This document shows positions 19,765 through 28,647 of a stretch of DNA of 64,000 bases, one piece after another. The position numbers were made by a program, and so were the translations under genes. The notes under the pieces were generated by a model that did not search any database, was not told where the DNA came from, and worked only from the letters and a program-made list of their open reading frames with translations. Location: positions 1,612,001 through 1,676,000 of the forward strand of contig NZ_CP051261.1 of the NCBI RefSeq assembly GCF_014236855.1. The letters are read 5' to 3'. Positions within the stretch are counted from its first letter, which is position 1. Each line of letters begins with the position of its first letter. The DNA comes from Xanthomonas sp. SI (lineage in GTDB: Bacteria > Pseudomonadota > Gammaproteobacteria > Xanthomonadales > Xanthomonadaceae).

Positions 19765-20883
19765 ATGGAACCTTCGATGCGCCGCAGCCTTGCCTTACTC
19801 CTGTCTTTCGCGCTGTGCCTGCCCGCCGCGGCCGCCCTGGCCCAGGCCGGTCTGCGCACCGAAGGTGACGTCGCCGGCGCGCAGAGCCCCTACGACGCCG
19901 AGGTGCCGGTCAACAGCCAGAGCGAGGCCGACCGCAATGGCGCGGTGGCGCGCGCGTTGGGCGTGGTGCTCGGCAAGATCTCCGGCGACCGCGCGGTGAT
20001 GTCGCGCCCGGGGGTGACCCAGGCGCTGCGCAACGCCAAGAACTTCGTCGACAGCTACGACTACCGCCAGGACCAGGGCACCTCGCCGAGCGGCGCGCCG
20101 ACCTTCCGCACCACCCTGATCGCGCGCTTCCGGCAGAGCGACGTCGACGGCCTGGCCGCGGCGCTGGGCCTGCCGCTGTGGCCGCAGCCGCGGCCCAAGC
20201 CGGTGCTGTGGCTGGCGATCGATGACGGCAGCGGCCCGCGCCTGGTCGGCGTGCAGCAGTCCAATGCCGCGCGCAGCGCGCTGGACCGCGCGATCGAGCG
20301 CGGCTACCGGCTCGGCCTGCCCACCGGCAGCGCCGCCGAGCAGGCGCTGGTCGGCGCGATCTGGCGCCAGGACACCGCCGCGGTGGCCAGCGCCTCGTCG
20401 CGCTACAGCCCGCCGATGCAGCTGATCGGCAAGCTGTACCGCGGCAAGTCCGGCGGCTGGACCGCCGACTGGGTGTTCGTCGACAGCGGCAAGACGTTGT
20501 CCAGCTGGTCGGCCAGCGACGCCGACGCGCGCCGCGCGATCGCTGCCGGCGCCGACGGTGCCGCCGACGCGCTGGTCAAGCGCTACGCCAAGGCGTCCAG
20601 CACCGGCCCGGCCGGCGTGTACAGGGTGGTGATCAGCGGCATCCGCAGCGCCGACGACTACCTGCGCGTGTCCGCGGCGCTGCAGAACACCTCGGTGGTG
20701 CGGCGCATCGTGCCGATCCAGGCCAGCGGCGACCGCCTGGAACTGGACCTTGACCTGCTCAGCGGCGTGTCCGGCCTGAACCGCATGCTCGGCGCCGACA
20801 GCCCGCTGCAGCCGGTGACGGTGCCGGTCGAGGGCGGGCCGATCATCCTCAACACCGAGCGCACGGAGTACCGGCTCAAATGA
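19765..20883 (+). CDS. DUF2066 domain periplasmic protein
   Basis: The 372-residue precursor has a signal peptide ([18 protein letters not shown]) and the DUF2066 core starting [29 protein letters not shown]. The family is widespread in gammaproteobacteria, often beside purM and the AI-2E-type permease, and has no assigned function. An alternative start at 19777 gives a cleaner signal peptide. Its stop overlaps the permease gene by four bases. Confidence 0.85.
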   Translation: MEPSMRRSLALLLSFALCLPAAAALAQAGLRTEGDVAGAQSPYDAEVPVNSQSEADRNGAVARALGVVLGKISGDRAVMSRPGVTQALRNAKNFVDSYDYRQDQGTSPSGAPTFRTTLIARFRQSDVDGLAAALGLPLWPQPRPKPVLWLAIDDGSGPRLVGVQQSNAARSALDRAIERGYRLGLPTGSAAEQALVGAIWRQDTAAVASASSRYSPPMQLIGKLYRGKSGGWTADWVFVDSGKTLSSWSASDADARRAIAAGADGAADALVKRYAKASSTGPAGVYRVVISGIRSADDYLRVSAALQNTSVVRRIVPIQASGDRLELDLDLLSGVSGLNRMLGADSPLQPVTVPVEGGPIILNTERTEYRLK

Positions 20884-22049
20884 TGCTGTCCCCCGAGGCG
20901 GAAATCGCCCAGTTCCTGCGCCGCCTGAAATGGGCCGCGGTGATCCTGGGCGTGCTGTGGGTGATCGCGCTGCTGGCGCCGATTCTGACCCCGTTCGTGC
21001 TGGCGCTGCTGCTGGGCTGGCTCGGCGATCCGCTGGTCGATCGCCTGGAGCGCGCCGGCCGTTCGCGCAACATGGCGGTCACCCTGGTGTTCGTGCTGAT
21101 GGTGCTGTTGCTGGTGCTGGCGCTGCTGATCCTGGTGCCGATGCTGGAGCGGCAGATCGTCACCTTCATCGACGTGCTGCCGCAGGCGCGCGACTGGTTC
21201 ACCGGCACCGCGATCCCGTGGGCCGAGCAGAAGACCGGGCTGCAGCTGATGGCCTGGCTGGATCCGGAGCGGCTGATCGAATGGATCCGCGGCCACTGGC
21301 AGCAGGCCGGCGGCGTCGCCGCGACCTTCTTCGGCTATCTGTCGCGCTCGGGCTTCGCGATGGTCACCTGGGTGGTGAACCTGGTGCTGCTGCCGATCCT
21401 GACCTTCTACTTCCTGCGCGACTGGGACATCCTGGTCGAGCGCGTGGCCGCGACCATCCCGCGCAACCACGTCGCCACCGTCGGCCGCCTGGCGCGGCAG
21501 TCCAACGACGTGCTGGGCGCGTTCATCCGCGGCCAGTTCCTGGTGATGCTGGCGCTGGGAGTGATCTACGCCGGCGGGCTGAGCCTGATCGGGCTCAACC
21601 TGGGCCTGCTGATCGGCATCGTCGCCGGCCTGATCAGCTTCATCCCGTACCTGGGCGCGACCACCGGCATCCTGCTGGCGATCCTGGCGGCGCTGGTCCA
21701 GTCCAAGGGCTTCGACCTGCAACTGATGATCCTGGTCGGCGTGGTGTTCACCGTCGGCCAGTTGCTGGAAAGCTACGTGCTGACCCCGCGCATCGTCGGC
21801 GACAAGATCGGCCTGCACCCGGTGGCGGTGATCTTCGCGGTGATGGCCGGCGGCCAGCTGTTCGGCTTCCTCGGCATGCTGCTGGCGTTGCCGGTGGCGG
21901 CGGTGGCCAACGTGCTGCTGCACTACCTGCACGAGCAATACCGGCAGAGCGAGCTGTATGCGGGCGACAAATCGGCGATCCTGCTCGATGGCAGCGCCGA
22001 GCGCGCGCCGCTGATCGAACTGCCGCCGCGTAGCCCCGACCAGCCGTGA
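20880..22049 (+). CDS. AI-2E family transporter (PerM/YdiK-like permease)
   Basis: The 389-residue polytopic protein has about eight helices. It has the family pattern: a paired N-terminal helix region, a periplasmic segment around residues 95-145, and the C-terminal ISFIPYLGATTGILLAILAAL and TVGQLLESYVLTPRIVGDKIGLHPV blocks. The family includes AI-2 exporters and Na+/H+ antiporters, so the substrate is open. The ATG overlaps the DUF2066 stop and the gene end overlaps hda, so the three genes form one operon. Confidence 0.88.
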   Translation: MMLSPEAEIAQFLRRLKWAAVILGVLWVIALLAPILTPFVLALLLGWLGDPLVDRLERAGRSRNMAVTLVFVLMVLLLVLALLILVPMLERQIVTFIDVLPQARDWFTGTAIPWAEQKTGLQLMAWLDPERLIEWIRGHWQQAGGVAATFFGYLSRSGFAMVTWVVNLVLLPILTFYFLRDWDILVERVAATIPRNHVATVGRLARQSNDVLGAFIRGQFLVMLALGVIYAGGLSLIGLNLGLLIGIVAGLISFIPYLGATTGILLAILAALVQSKGFDLQLMILVGVVFTVGQLLESYVLTPRIVGDKIGLHPVAVIFAVMAGGQLFGFLGMLLALPVAAVANVLLHYLHEQYRQSELYAGDKSAILLDGSAERAPLIELPPRSPDQP

Positions 22050-22765
22050 GCGTGCCGCAGCTGCCGTTGGCGTTGCGCTATCCGCCGGAGCAGCGCTTCG
22101 ATCGCTATGTCGGCGCCCCGGCCGGGTTGCTGGCGCAATTGCAGGCCGTCGCCGACGGCAGCGACGTGGACTGGATCTACCTGTCCGGTCCCGCCGGCAC
22201 CGGCAAGACCCATCTGGCGCTGGCGCTGTGCGCGGCCGCCGAGCAGGCTGGGCGCAGTGCCGCCTACCTACCGCTGCAGGCCGCATCCGGGCGCCTGCGC
22301 GACGCGCTGGAAGCGCTGGAAGGCCGCGACCTGGTCGCGCTGGACGGGCTGGAGGCGATCGCCGGGCAGCGCGAGGACGAAGTGGCGCTGTTCGATTTCC
22401 ACAACCGTGCGCGCAGCGCCGGGGTGACCCTGCTGTACACCGCGCAGGCGATGCCCGACGGCCTGGCGCTGACCTTGCCCGACCTGCGCTCGCGGCTGGC
22501 GCAATGCACGCGCATCGCGCTGTCGCCGCTGGACGATGCCGGCCGTGCCGCGGTGCTGCGCGAGCGCGCGCAACGGCGCGGGCTGGTGCTGGAAGATGCG
22601 GCGATCGACTGGCTGCTGACCCATGCCGGCCGCGACCTGGCCGGCCTGGTCGCGCTGCTGGAACGCCTGGACCGCGAATCGCTGGCGGCGCAGCGGCGGG
22701 TCACGGTGCCGTTTTTGCGCAGGCTGGGAATGGGGAGTGGGGAATCGGGAATGGGGAAAAGCTGA
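22046..22765 (+). CDS. hda: DnaA regulatory inactivator Hda
   Basis: The 239-residue AAA+ protein has Walker A GPAGTGKT at 48-55, Walker B DLVALDGLEAI and sensor-I segment VTLLYTAQAMPDGLAL. Hda with the clamp stimulates ATP hydrolysis by DnaA to limit re-initiation. An early QLPLALRYP holds the clamp-binding QL-[SP]-LPL-type motif. It starts with GTG overlapping the permease TGA. The last dozen residues (GMGSGESGMGKS) are translated from a GGGAATGGGGA intergenic repeat, which also supplies the stop codon. Confidence 0.92.
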   Translation: MSVPQLPLALRYPPEQRFDRYVGAPAGLLAQLQAVADGSDVDWIYLSGPAGTGKTHLALALCAAAEQAGRSAAYLPLQAASGRLRDALEALEGRDLVALDGLEAIAGQREDEVALFDFHNRARSAGVTLLYTAQAMPDGLALTLPDLRSRLAQCTRIALSPLDDAGRAAVLRERAQRRGLVLEDAAIDWLLTHAGRDLAGLVALLERLDRESLAAQRRVTVPFLRRLGMGSGESGMGKS

Positions 22766-22900
22766 GCACGCCCGCGTCCGCATGAAGCGGCTGGCGGCAG
22801 GCTTTCCAAACCCGGATTCGATCGCCGTGCGCGCTGGGCGTGAAGTCGCTGGAACTCAGCTTTTGCCGAATCCCGAATCCCGAATCCCCAATCCCGGCGC
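22727..22900. repeat. Inverted repeat pair shared by the 3' ends of hda and murU
   Basis: A forward GGGAATGGGGAATCGGG array ending in GGGAAAAGCTGAG is at 22727-22769. A reverse copy ending in GGCAAAAGCTGAG is at about 22852-22898. The forward copy carries the hda stop and the reverse copy carries the murU stop. Together they can form a long hairpin between the convergent genes. Confidence 0.8.
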
Positions 22901-23599
22901 GCGACCCAGCTCTCCATCCAACTCCGCCAGTCGCTGCGGCGTCCCCACATCGGTCCAGCGGCCGCGATGGTGCAGGCCGTGGATGCGGCCGGCGGCCATG
23001 TGCGCACGCAGGATCGGCGCCAGCGCGAAGCGCGGTGGCGTGGCGTGGTCGGCAATCGGCGTGGCGAATGCCGCCTGCCAGTCGCGCAGCAGCTCCGGCC
23101 GATAGACGCCCACGCCGGCGTAGGTCAGCAGCGGCGCGCCGTCGCTGCGCAGCGTGGCATCGGCATGCAGCGCGAAATCGCCGTGCGCGGCGTAGGCCGG
23201 CGGATCGACCAGCGCCAGTTGCGCCAGTCCGGCCGGTTCCGGCGCCAGCTGCGCGAAATCGAAATCGGTCCAGATGTCGCCGTTGACCAGCAGGAACGGC
23301 GCCGGCCCGAGCAGCGGCAACGCGTGCAGCATGCCGCCGCCGGTCTCCAACGGCGTGGCGCCTTCGTAGGAATAGGCGATGCGCAGGCCGAACGCGCTGC
23401 CGTCGCCGAGCGCCTGCGGGAACTGCTCGGCCAGCCACGAGGTGTTGATCACCACCTCGCGCACGCCCAGCGCCGCCAGCTTGCGCAGGTGCCACACGAT
23501 CAGCGGCGTGCCGCCCACCGCCAGCAACGGTTTGGGCGTGCGTTCGGTCAGCGGGCGCATGCGTTCGCCGAAGCCAGCGGCGAAGATCAGCGCCTTCAT
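22856..23599 (-). CDS. murU: N-acetylmuramate alpha-1-phosphate uridylyltransferase MurU
   Basis: The 247-residue sugar-nucleotidyltransferase has the signature AAGFGERMRPLTERTPKPLL, then VNGDIWTDFDF with the metal-binding Asp, and GRWTDVGTPQRLAEL near the end. It forms UDP-MurNAc in the anhydro-MurNAc recycling route that bypasses de novo MurA/MurB synthesis. It overlaps amgK by four bases, the gene pair known from Pseudomonas. Glucose- or mannose-1-phosphate specificity is possible from sequence alone, but the amgK pairing favours MurU. The final residues LGIRDSGFGKS come from an intergenic repeat. Confidence 0.85.
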   Translation of the reverse strand: MKALIFAAGFGERMRPLTERTPKPLLAVGGTPLIVWHLRKLAALGVREVVINTSWLAEQFPQALGDGSAFGLRIAYSYEGATPLETGGGMLHALPLLGPAPFLLVNGDIWTDFDFAQLAPEPAGLAQLALVDPPAYAAHGDFALHADATLRSDGAPLLTYAGVGVYRPELLRDWQAAFATPIADHATPPRFALAPILRAHMAAGRIHGLHHRGRWTDVGTPQRLAELDGELGRAPGLGIRDSGFGKS

Positions 23600-24624
23600 G
23601 CGTCGGCCGCCGCGCGTTGCGCCAGCGCCGGCTTGATCCGCGTCTGCAGCAGCTGCGCCAGCGGTTGCAGCTGCGGGTGCCGCGGCAACACCTCGTCGAG
23701 GTAGCCGATGAAGCGCGGCACGTTGTCCAGGTACCAGGCCTTGCCGTCGCGATAGTTCAGCCGCGCGAAGATGCCCAGGTTCTTCAGGTGCCGCTGCACG
23801 CCCATCCAGTCCGCATCGCGCAGGAACTGCGCCAGCGGCGGTAGCGCGATCCCGGCCTGCAGCGCACGCGCGTGGTAGCGCGCCAGCCAGCCATCGACCC
23901 GCGCCAGCGGCCAGCTCACCGTGGTGTCCTTGAACAGGCTGATCGGGTCGTAGGCGACCGGGCCGAGCACGCAGTCCTGGAAATCCAGCACCGCCGGGCC
24001 GTCGGCGACCGGCATCAGGTTGCGCGGCATGAAGTCGCGGTGCACCAGCACCCGCGGCTGCGCCAGCGCGTTGTCCATCAAGCGGCGCTGCACCAGTTCG
24101 AGCGCGTCGAGTTCGGCGCAGTCCAATGCCAGGCCCAGGTGCCGGCGCAGGAACCACTCTTCGAACAAGCCGGCATCGCGCTGCAGCAGCGCCTCGCCGA
24201 ACACGCCCAGCTCCGGCGGCGGCGCGATCGCCTGCAGCCGCAACAGTTGTCCGAGCGCGGCATCGAAGTGGGCATCGGCCGAGGCGGCGTCCAGCGTCTG
24301 CGCCAGGGTCGGTCCGCCAAGATCCTCCAGCAGCAGGAAGCCGGCCTGCGCGTCCTGCGCCAGGATCGCCGGCACGCGCACGCCGCCTTGCTGCAGCAGC
24401 GCGTGCATGCGCAACCACGGGCGCACGTCCTCCAGGCCCGGGGGCGAATCCATCAGCACGCGGCTGGCGCCGGCACCGTGGCTGCGCCAGTAGCTGCGCC
24501 AGCCGGCGTCGATCGACGCGCGCTGCAGCGTCGCCTGCGCGTCGCCCAATGCGGCGCGCGCCCAGTGCTGGCGTTGTACGGCGCGCAGGTCCGGCGCGTC
24601 GGGAAGATCGGTGCTGGAACTCAT
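23596..24624 (-). CDS. amgK: N-acetylmuramate/N-acetylglucosamine kinase AmgK
   Basis: The 342-residue kinase has the APH fold with the catalytic loop VLVHRDFMPRNLM (HxDxxxxN) and the metal-binding VLDFQD. A lid-region LLLEDLGGPTLAQTL is also present. AmgK phosphorylates MurNAc at C1 for MurU. The ATG at 24624 follows a stretch that stays open upstream without homology. Overlap with murU by four bases indicates coupling. Confidence 0.88.
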   Translation of the reverse strand: MSSSTDLPDAPDLRAVQRQHWARAALGDAQATLQRASIDAGWRSYWRSHGAGASRVLMDSPPGLEDVRPWLRMHALLQQGGVRVPAILAQDAQAGFLLLEDLGGPTLAQTLDAASADAHFDAALGQLLRLQAIAPPPELGVFGEALLQRDAGLFEEWFLRRHLGLALDCAELDALELVQRRLMDNALAQPRVLVHRDFMPRNLMPVADGPAVLDFQDCVLGPVAYDPISLFKDTTVSWPLARVDGWLARYHARALQAGIALPPLAQFLRDADWMGVQRHLKNLGIFARLNYRDGKAWYLDNVPRFIGYLDEVLPRHPQLQPLAQLLQTRIKPALAQRAAADA

Positions 24625-24707
24625 CGGGACGCTGCGGCGGACATTGGCCGCACAGCGTAAACGTGCGGCGTCGGCATGGCGAGCCGTGCCGGTGCCGCGG
24701 TGCGGCC

Positions 24708-24977
24708 TCAGCGTTTGCCGAGGAACAGCCGCAGCAGTGCGAGCAGGGCGATGGCGCCGAGCAGCGCGCCGAGGAAGCCGGCCGGTTCGCCGCGGCTGTA
24801 CCAGCCCATGTAGTGGCCGAACCAGCCCGCCACCAGCGCGCCGGCGATGCCGAGCAGCACGGTGAACAGGCAGCCGGAGCGGCCGCCGCTCGGACCCAGG
24901 AAGCGCGCCAGCAGGCCGACCACGAAGCCGACCAGGATGACGTACAGCCAGCTGTCGCTGCCGAACAGGTTGTGCAT
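24708..24977 (-). CDS. GlsB/YeaQ/YmgE family membrane protein
   Basis: The 89-residue protein has three hydrophobic segments. The conserved pattern is VGFVVGLLARFLGP followed by GCLFTVLLGIAGALVAGWFG. The family is called transglycosylase-associated and responds to stress, but its activity is not established. It is a single gene with about 80 bases to amgK. Confidence 0.88.
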   Translation of the reverse strand: MHNLFGSDSWLYVILVGFVVGLLARFLGPSGGRSGCLFTVLLGIAGALVAGWFGHYMGWYSRGEPAGFLGALLGAIALLALLRLFLGKR

Positions 24978-25168
24978 GGGAGCGTACCGAACGTGGAAGT
25001 GAAGCGGATCGTGCCAGATTCGCCCGCCATGCGGTGTGGATGCAGGCGCGGCCGGCGATGTCCTTTAAGCGGCCGTGCAGGCGCGGCTCGCGCACACGCC
25101 GTGGCGACGCACCAACGCGGGCAGGGCTCGCAGCTTGGCGGCCGTCGTCGCCGACGGCCGCCGCAGGC

Positions 25169-26659
25169 TCAGCAGCAGCCGTGCCCGCCGTGCTGCTCGC
25201 CGCCGGCCACCGCGGCGCTGCCGGTGGTCTCGCCGCGCACGCTGGCGGCATGGTGCTCGGCGATCACCTTCGACACGCAGGCGGTGACCCGCTTGCCCAT
25301 GGGGATGTGCAGGAACTCGTTCGGCCCGTGCGCGTTGGAATGCGGGCCGAGCACGCCGGTGATCATGAACTGCGCGCCGGGGAACTTCTCGCCGAGCATG
25401 CCCATGAACGGGATCGAGCCGCCTTCGCCCATGTACATCGCCGGCTTGCCGAACGCCGCCTGCGAGGCGGCCTCGATCGCGTCGGTCAGCCACTGCGACT
25501 GCGCCGGCGCGTTCCAGCCCGAGGACGACTTCTCCAGCGCCAGCGACACCTCGGCGCCGTACGGCGGATCGCGCAGCAGCACATCCTTCAGCAGTTCGCC
25601 GGCGCGCTTGCCGTCCAGCGTCGGCGGCAGGCGCAGCGACAGCTTCACCGCAGTCTCCGGGCGCAGCACGTTGCCGGCCGAGGCCAGCGGCGGCAGGCCG
25701 TCGGCGCCGGTCACCGACAAAGCCGGGCGCCAGGTGCGGTTGAGCACCAGTTCGGTCAGGTCCTCGTTCATCGGGGTCATCCCCGGCAGGAACGGGAACT
25801 TGCTGTAGACCTCGTCGCCGAGCACCTCGGCGACCTTGCTGGCCTGCGCCAGGCGTTCTTCCGGAATCTCCGAATACAGGCCCTCGATCTTGATCTTGCC
25901 GGTGGCTTCGTCCTCCAGCCGCGACAGCAGGTCGCGCAGCACGCGGAAGCTGGACGGCACCACGCCGGACGCATCGCCCGAATGCACGCCTTCGCTGAGT
26001 ACCTTGACGCTGAAGTTGCCGCCGGCCAGGCCGCGCAGCGAGGTCGTGCACCACAACTGCTCGTAGTTGCCGCAACCCGAATCCAGGCACACCACCAGCG
26101 ACGGCTTGCCGATGCGCTCGGCCAGGTGGTCGACGTAGGCGGGCAGGTCGTAGCTGCCCGATTCCTCGCACGCCTCGATCAGCACCACGCAGCGCGCGTG
26201 CGGGATGCCCTGGTCCTGCAGGGCCAGGATCGCCGCCAGCGAGCCGAACAGCGCATAGCCGTCGTCGGCGCCGCCGCGGCCGTACAGGCGGTCGCCCTTG
26301 AGCACCGGCGTCCACGGACCCAGGTCGTCGTCCCAGCCGGTCATTTCCGGCTGCTTGTCCAGATGCCCGTACAGCAGCACCGTGTCCGCGCCGGTCTCCG
26401 CACCGGTGGCCGGCACTTCCAGATAGATCAGCGGCGTGCGCCCTTCCAGCTGCACCACCTCGACCACCAGGCCCGGGATGGCCTGCGCGCGCGCCCAGCG
26501 CTCCATCAGCCGCACCGCATCGTCCATATAGCCGTGGGCGACCCAATCGGCATCGAACATCGGCGATTTGTTGGGGATGCGGATGTAATCGACCAGCTGC
26601 GGGACGATGTCGTCGTCCCACTTCGCGCTCAGGAAACGGTCGATCTTGGCATTGTCCAT
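25169..26659 (-). CDS. M20 family metallo-dipeptidase
   Basis: The 496-residue enzyme has the M20 zinc-binding set: His99 in LLYGHLDKQPE, Asp132 in GRGGADDGYALF, Glu165-Glu166 in IEACEESGSYD, and a C-terminal His in GPHSNAHGPNE. The family hydrolyses dipeptides with two zinc ions in the cytoplasm. It is close to CNDP-type dipeptidases. It is divergent from the ComEA-like gene, with a CGTGTAGG inverted repeat in the gap. The C-terminus ends in a Gly/His tail (GGEQHGGHGCC) that may bind metal. Confidence 0.9.
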   Translation of the reverse strand: MDNAKIDRFLSAKWDDDIVPQLVDYIRIPNKSPMFDADWVAHGYMDDAVRLMERWARAQAIPGLVVEVVQLEGRTPLIYLEVPATGAETGADTVLLYGHLDKQPEMTGWDDDLGPWTPVLKGDRLYGRGGADDGYALFGSLAAILALQDQGIPHARCVVLIEACEESGSYDLPAYVDHLAERIGKPSLVVCLDSGCGNYEQLWCTTSLRGLAGGNFSVKVLSEGVHSGDASGVVPSSFRVLRDLLSRLEDEATGKIKIEGLYSEIPEERLAQASKVAEVLGDEVYSKFPFLPGMTPMNEDLTELVLNRTWRPALSVTGADGLPPLASAGNVLRPETAVKLSLRLPPTLDGKRAGELLKDVLLRDPPYGAEVSLALEKSSSGWNAPAQSQWLTDAIEAASQAAFGKPAMYMGEGGSIPFMGMLGEKFPGAQFMITGVLGPHSNAHGPNEFLHIPMGKRVTACVSKVIAEHHAASVRGETTGSAAVAGGEQHGGHGCC

Positions 26660-26716
26660 CGTGGAACTCCGGGATTTGTCGCAAAAGAGATGGCCGCCAT
26701 TCTACGCCGCGGCCCC

Positions 26717-26738
26717 CGTGTAGGGTTTTTCCTACACG
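26717..26738. promoter_or_regulatory. CGTGTAGG inverted repeat in divergent gap
   Basis: CGTGTAGG and CCTACACG flank a GTTTTT spacer. The two 8-base arms match exactly. It lies between the M20 peptidase and ComEA-like genes and could be a regulator binding site. It is not a terminator because the T-run is in the loop. Confidence 0.5.
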
Positions 26739-26867
26739 TTGACGCGCCGTTTACCTGCTGTTTGGAAAGGGCGTTGGCGATAGGCTGTACCCATGTGGCG
26801 AGGGATGCTTTCGACACCGGCAGGAGAGGCCGGTGAAGTCCCCATCCAAGTCACAAGGAGTGTTGCC

Positions 26868-27200
26868 ATGCAGTCTTTTATCGTGGTCCTGAAGTCTCTG
26901 GTCCTGGCGTTGCTGCTGACCGGTTCCGCGCTCGCCGCGGACAAGGTCAACATCAACTCCGCTAGTGCAGCGGAAATCGACCGGGTGTTGTTGAACGTGG
27001 GTGCCTCCAAGGCACAGGCGATCGTCGACTACAGACAGGCGCACGGCCCCTTCAAAAGCGTCGAGGACCTGACGCAGGTGAAGGGAATCGGACTCAAGAC
27101 GGTCGAACGGAACCACGACCGGATCGAAGTGGGAGCCACGAAGGCGACCACGCCGACGGCAGCCAGGACGGCAGCCGCCAAGCCGGTGGAAAGGCGTTAA
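26868..27200 (+). CDS. ComEA-like helix-hairpin-helix protein
   Basis: The 110-residue precursor has a signal peptide (VLALLLTGSALA). A helix-hairpin-helix DNA-binding region follows: VNINSASAAEIDRVL, GASKAQAIVDYRQAHGPF and LTQVKGIGLKTVERN. ComEA binds incoming DNA in the periplasm for natural transformation. The small HhH form without a longer linker is common in proteobacteria. A clear AAGGAG at 26855-26860 lies seven bases before the ATG. The lysine/threonine-rich tail ends at VERR. Confidence 0.85.
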   Translation: MQSFIVVLKSLVLALLLTGSALAADKVNINSASAAEIDRVLLNVGASKAQAIVDYRQAHGPFKSVEDLTQVKGIGLKTVERNHDRIEVGATKATTPTAARTAAAKPVERR

Positions 27201-27342
27201 ACGGATTTAAGGATTAAACGGATTTAAAGGCATTCAAGGGATTTGAAAGGACAGAGGATACGGCTGGCGCAGGACGCGCGGTCGCGACCTCGCTGAGCAG
27301 GACGCTCAGCGGGGGAGGCAGGAAGCCGACAAGGACGTACAT

Positions 27343-27388
27343 CGTCGCCCGGTGTTGCACAGTGAAGTGCAGCCGGGCGACGTTTTTT
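27343..27388 (+). terminator. Strong rho-independent terminator, plus strand
   Basis: A 10-base stem CGTCGCCCGG/CCGGGCGACG encloses an inner TGCAC/GTGCA stem and is followed by six T. It lies 143 bases after the ComEA-like stop. It either ends that transcript after a long 3' region or ends a small RNA encoded in between. Confidence 0.85.
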
Positions 27389-27554
27389 GTGGGCGAAGGT
27401 TTTTGTCCGGCGCTTCGCGCCGGCCCGCTCGTCGCGCTTCGGTACTCCTGCTGCCGGCGGCTGTCCTGCTGCAGACAGCTGCCGTGGCGGCGGGCGCATG
27501 GGCAAGGTGCGGTCGCGCGCGCGTCCGATCGGCTCCTGGATCCATGAGGCGCTG

Positions 27555-27690
27555 CGCGCCGTACCCTCACCCCAACCCCTCTCCCGGTGGGAGAGGGGCT
27601 AGGTTGTTGCTTCTCCCGTCGGGACCATGCATGGCCCCCTTTTCGGGGGGAAGGTGGCCCGCAGGGTCGGATGAGGGTACGGGCCCGGCC
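27555..27690. repeat. CCCTCTCCCGGTGGGAGAGGGG-type repeat, paired copy
   Basis: A core hairpin of CCCCTCTCCCGGTGGGAGAG preceded by ACCCTCACCCCAAC is followed by a diverged inverted partner (CCCCCTTTTCGGGGGG, then GGATGAGGGTACGGG). The same doublet occurs at 47404-47541 between sufB and sufC. Confidence 0.75.
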
Positions 27691-27983
27691 TCGCGCCGCC
27701 GCACACAAGCAGCCTCCCTGCCCAACAGCCACGATCCCGCAGTGCCACGCATGTCGCCGCGCTGCGGCTTGTACGCGCTGGCGCGCCGATGTGCCTTGCG
27801 CCGGCGCGACCCGCCGATGTCGCCGAACAGGCGATGGCCGTCGCGATTCTCGCAAGGTCGCTGGCTGGCGTGCGCCGGCGCCGTTCGTACTTGCTGACGG
27901 TCGGGACAGGCGCAGGGATCACGGCAGATGCCTGCCGCTGTCGCTGCATCCGGCAGCGCCGCCGGATCGTGCAGAATGCGCCG

Positions 27984-28595
27984 ATGGACTGGTGCAACAT
28001 GCCTTCGCGGGTGATCCCCGCCAACGACTACCGCCGCGAGCGCTGGCGCAACGGACTGGGTTGGACGCGGGAGATCCTGCGTCTGCCGCAACCGGACAGC
28101 GACGACTGGCTGCTGCGCCTGTCGATCGCCGAGATCGAGCAGGACGCGGCCTTTTCCAGTTTCCCCGGCATCGATCGGGAGCTGGTGTTGCTGCGCGGCG
28201 CCGGCCTGCGCCTGCGCTTCGACGACGGCGCCGTGCATCTGCTCGAACCGCCGTACGCGCGGCTGCGCTTCGCCGGCGAGCGGCCGCTGCACGGCGAACT
28301 GCTCGACGGCCCCACCCACGACTTCAACCTGATGTGGCGTCGTGATCGCCTGCGCACGCAACTGCTGCATCGGCCGCTGGTCGGGCCGATGCTGTTCTTT
28401 GCCGAACCGCAAATTTGTTGGGTCGTTCATCTTCTGGCAGGGCAGGCGCAGTTCGATGTGGACTGCGGATTGCCGCCGCTGGCGGCCGGCGACAGCGCCT
28501 GGTTGGCCGCCAACACCAGGCAGCGCTTCGCTTTGAGCGGTGGCGGCGAGCTGCTGGCGATCCGTATCGAACCGCTAGCGACGCCCGCCGACTGA
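27984..28595 (+). CDS. HutD/Ves family protein
   Basis: The 203-residue cupin-like protein begins SRVIPANDYRRERWRNGLGWTREI and has LRLSIAEIEQDAAFSSFPGIDRELVLL, the typical HutD/Ves opening. HutD is linked to histidine-utilisation loci, but no hut gene is visible here. An open frame extends upstream by 65 codons into repeat DNA. The ATG at 27984 gives the family length. No operon partner is evident. Confidence 0.85.
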   Translation: MDWCNMPSRVIPANDYRRERWRNGLGWTREILRLPQPDSDDWLLRLSIAEIEQDAAFSSFPGIDRELVLLRGAGLRLRFDDGAVHLLEPPYARLRFAGERPLHGELLDGPTHDFNLMWRRDRLRTQLLHRPLVGPMLFFAEPQICWVVHLLAGQAQFDVDCGLPPLAAGDSAWLAANTRQRFALSGGGELLAIRIEPLATPAD

Positions 28596-28647
28596 GCTTT
28601 CGGCGCCGCGCGCGTGGCTCTTGCGGGGTTGCCGCCGACCGCGTCCA

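Larger units (their letters stand above)
27201..27983. other. Long intergenic region with terminator and repeats
   Basis: I see no convincing gene in these 783 bases. Direct repeats of AAACGGATTTAA lie at 27197-27226. A strong terminator is at 27343-27388, and a CCCTCACCCCAACCCCTCTC-type repeat pair is at about 27555-27690. Open frames here are repeat translations or Arg-rich shadows. Confidence 0.6.

Noticed and set aside
26717..26738. A terminator between the M20 and ComEA-like genes
   Set aside because: The T-run is in the loop, not after the stem, so it is an inverted repeat or binding site at most.
27555..27690. Open frames in the repeat-rich gap as small genes
   Set aside because: They translate the repeat itself (for example PHPNPSPGGRG) and recur at the other copy.
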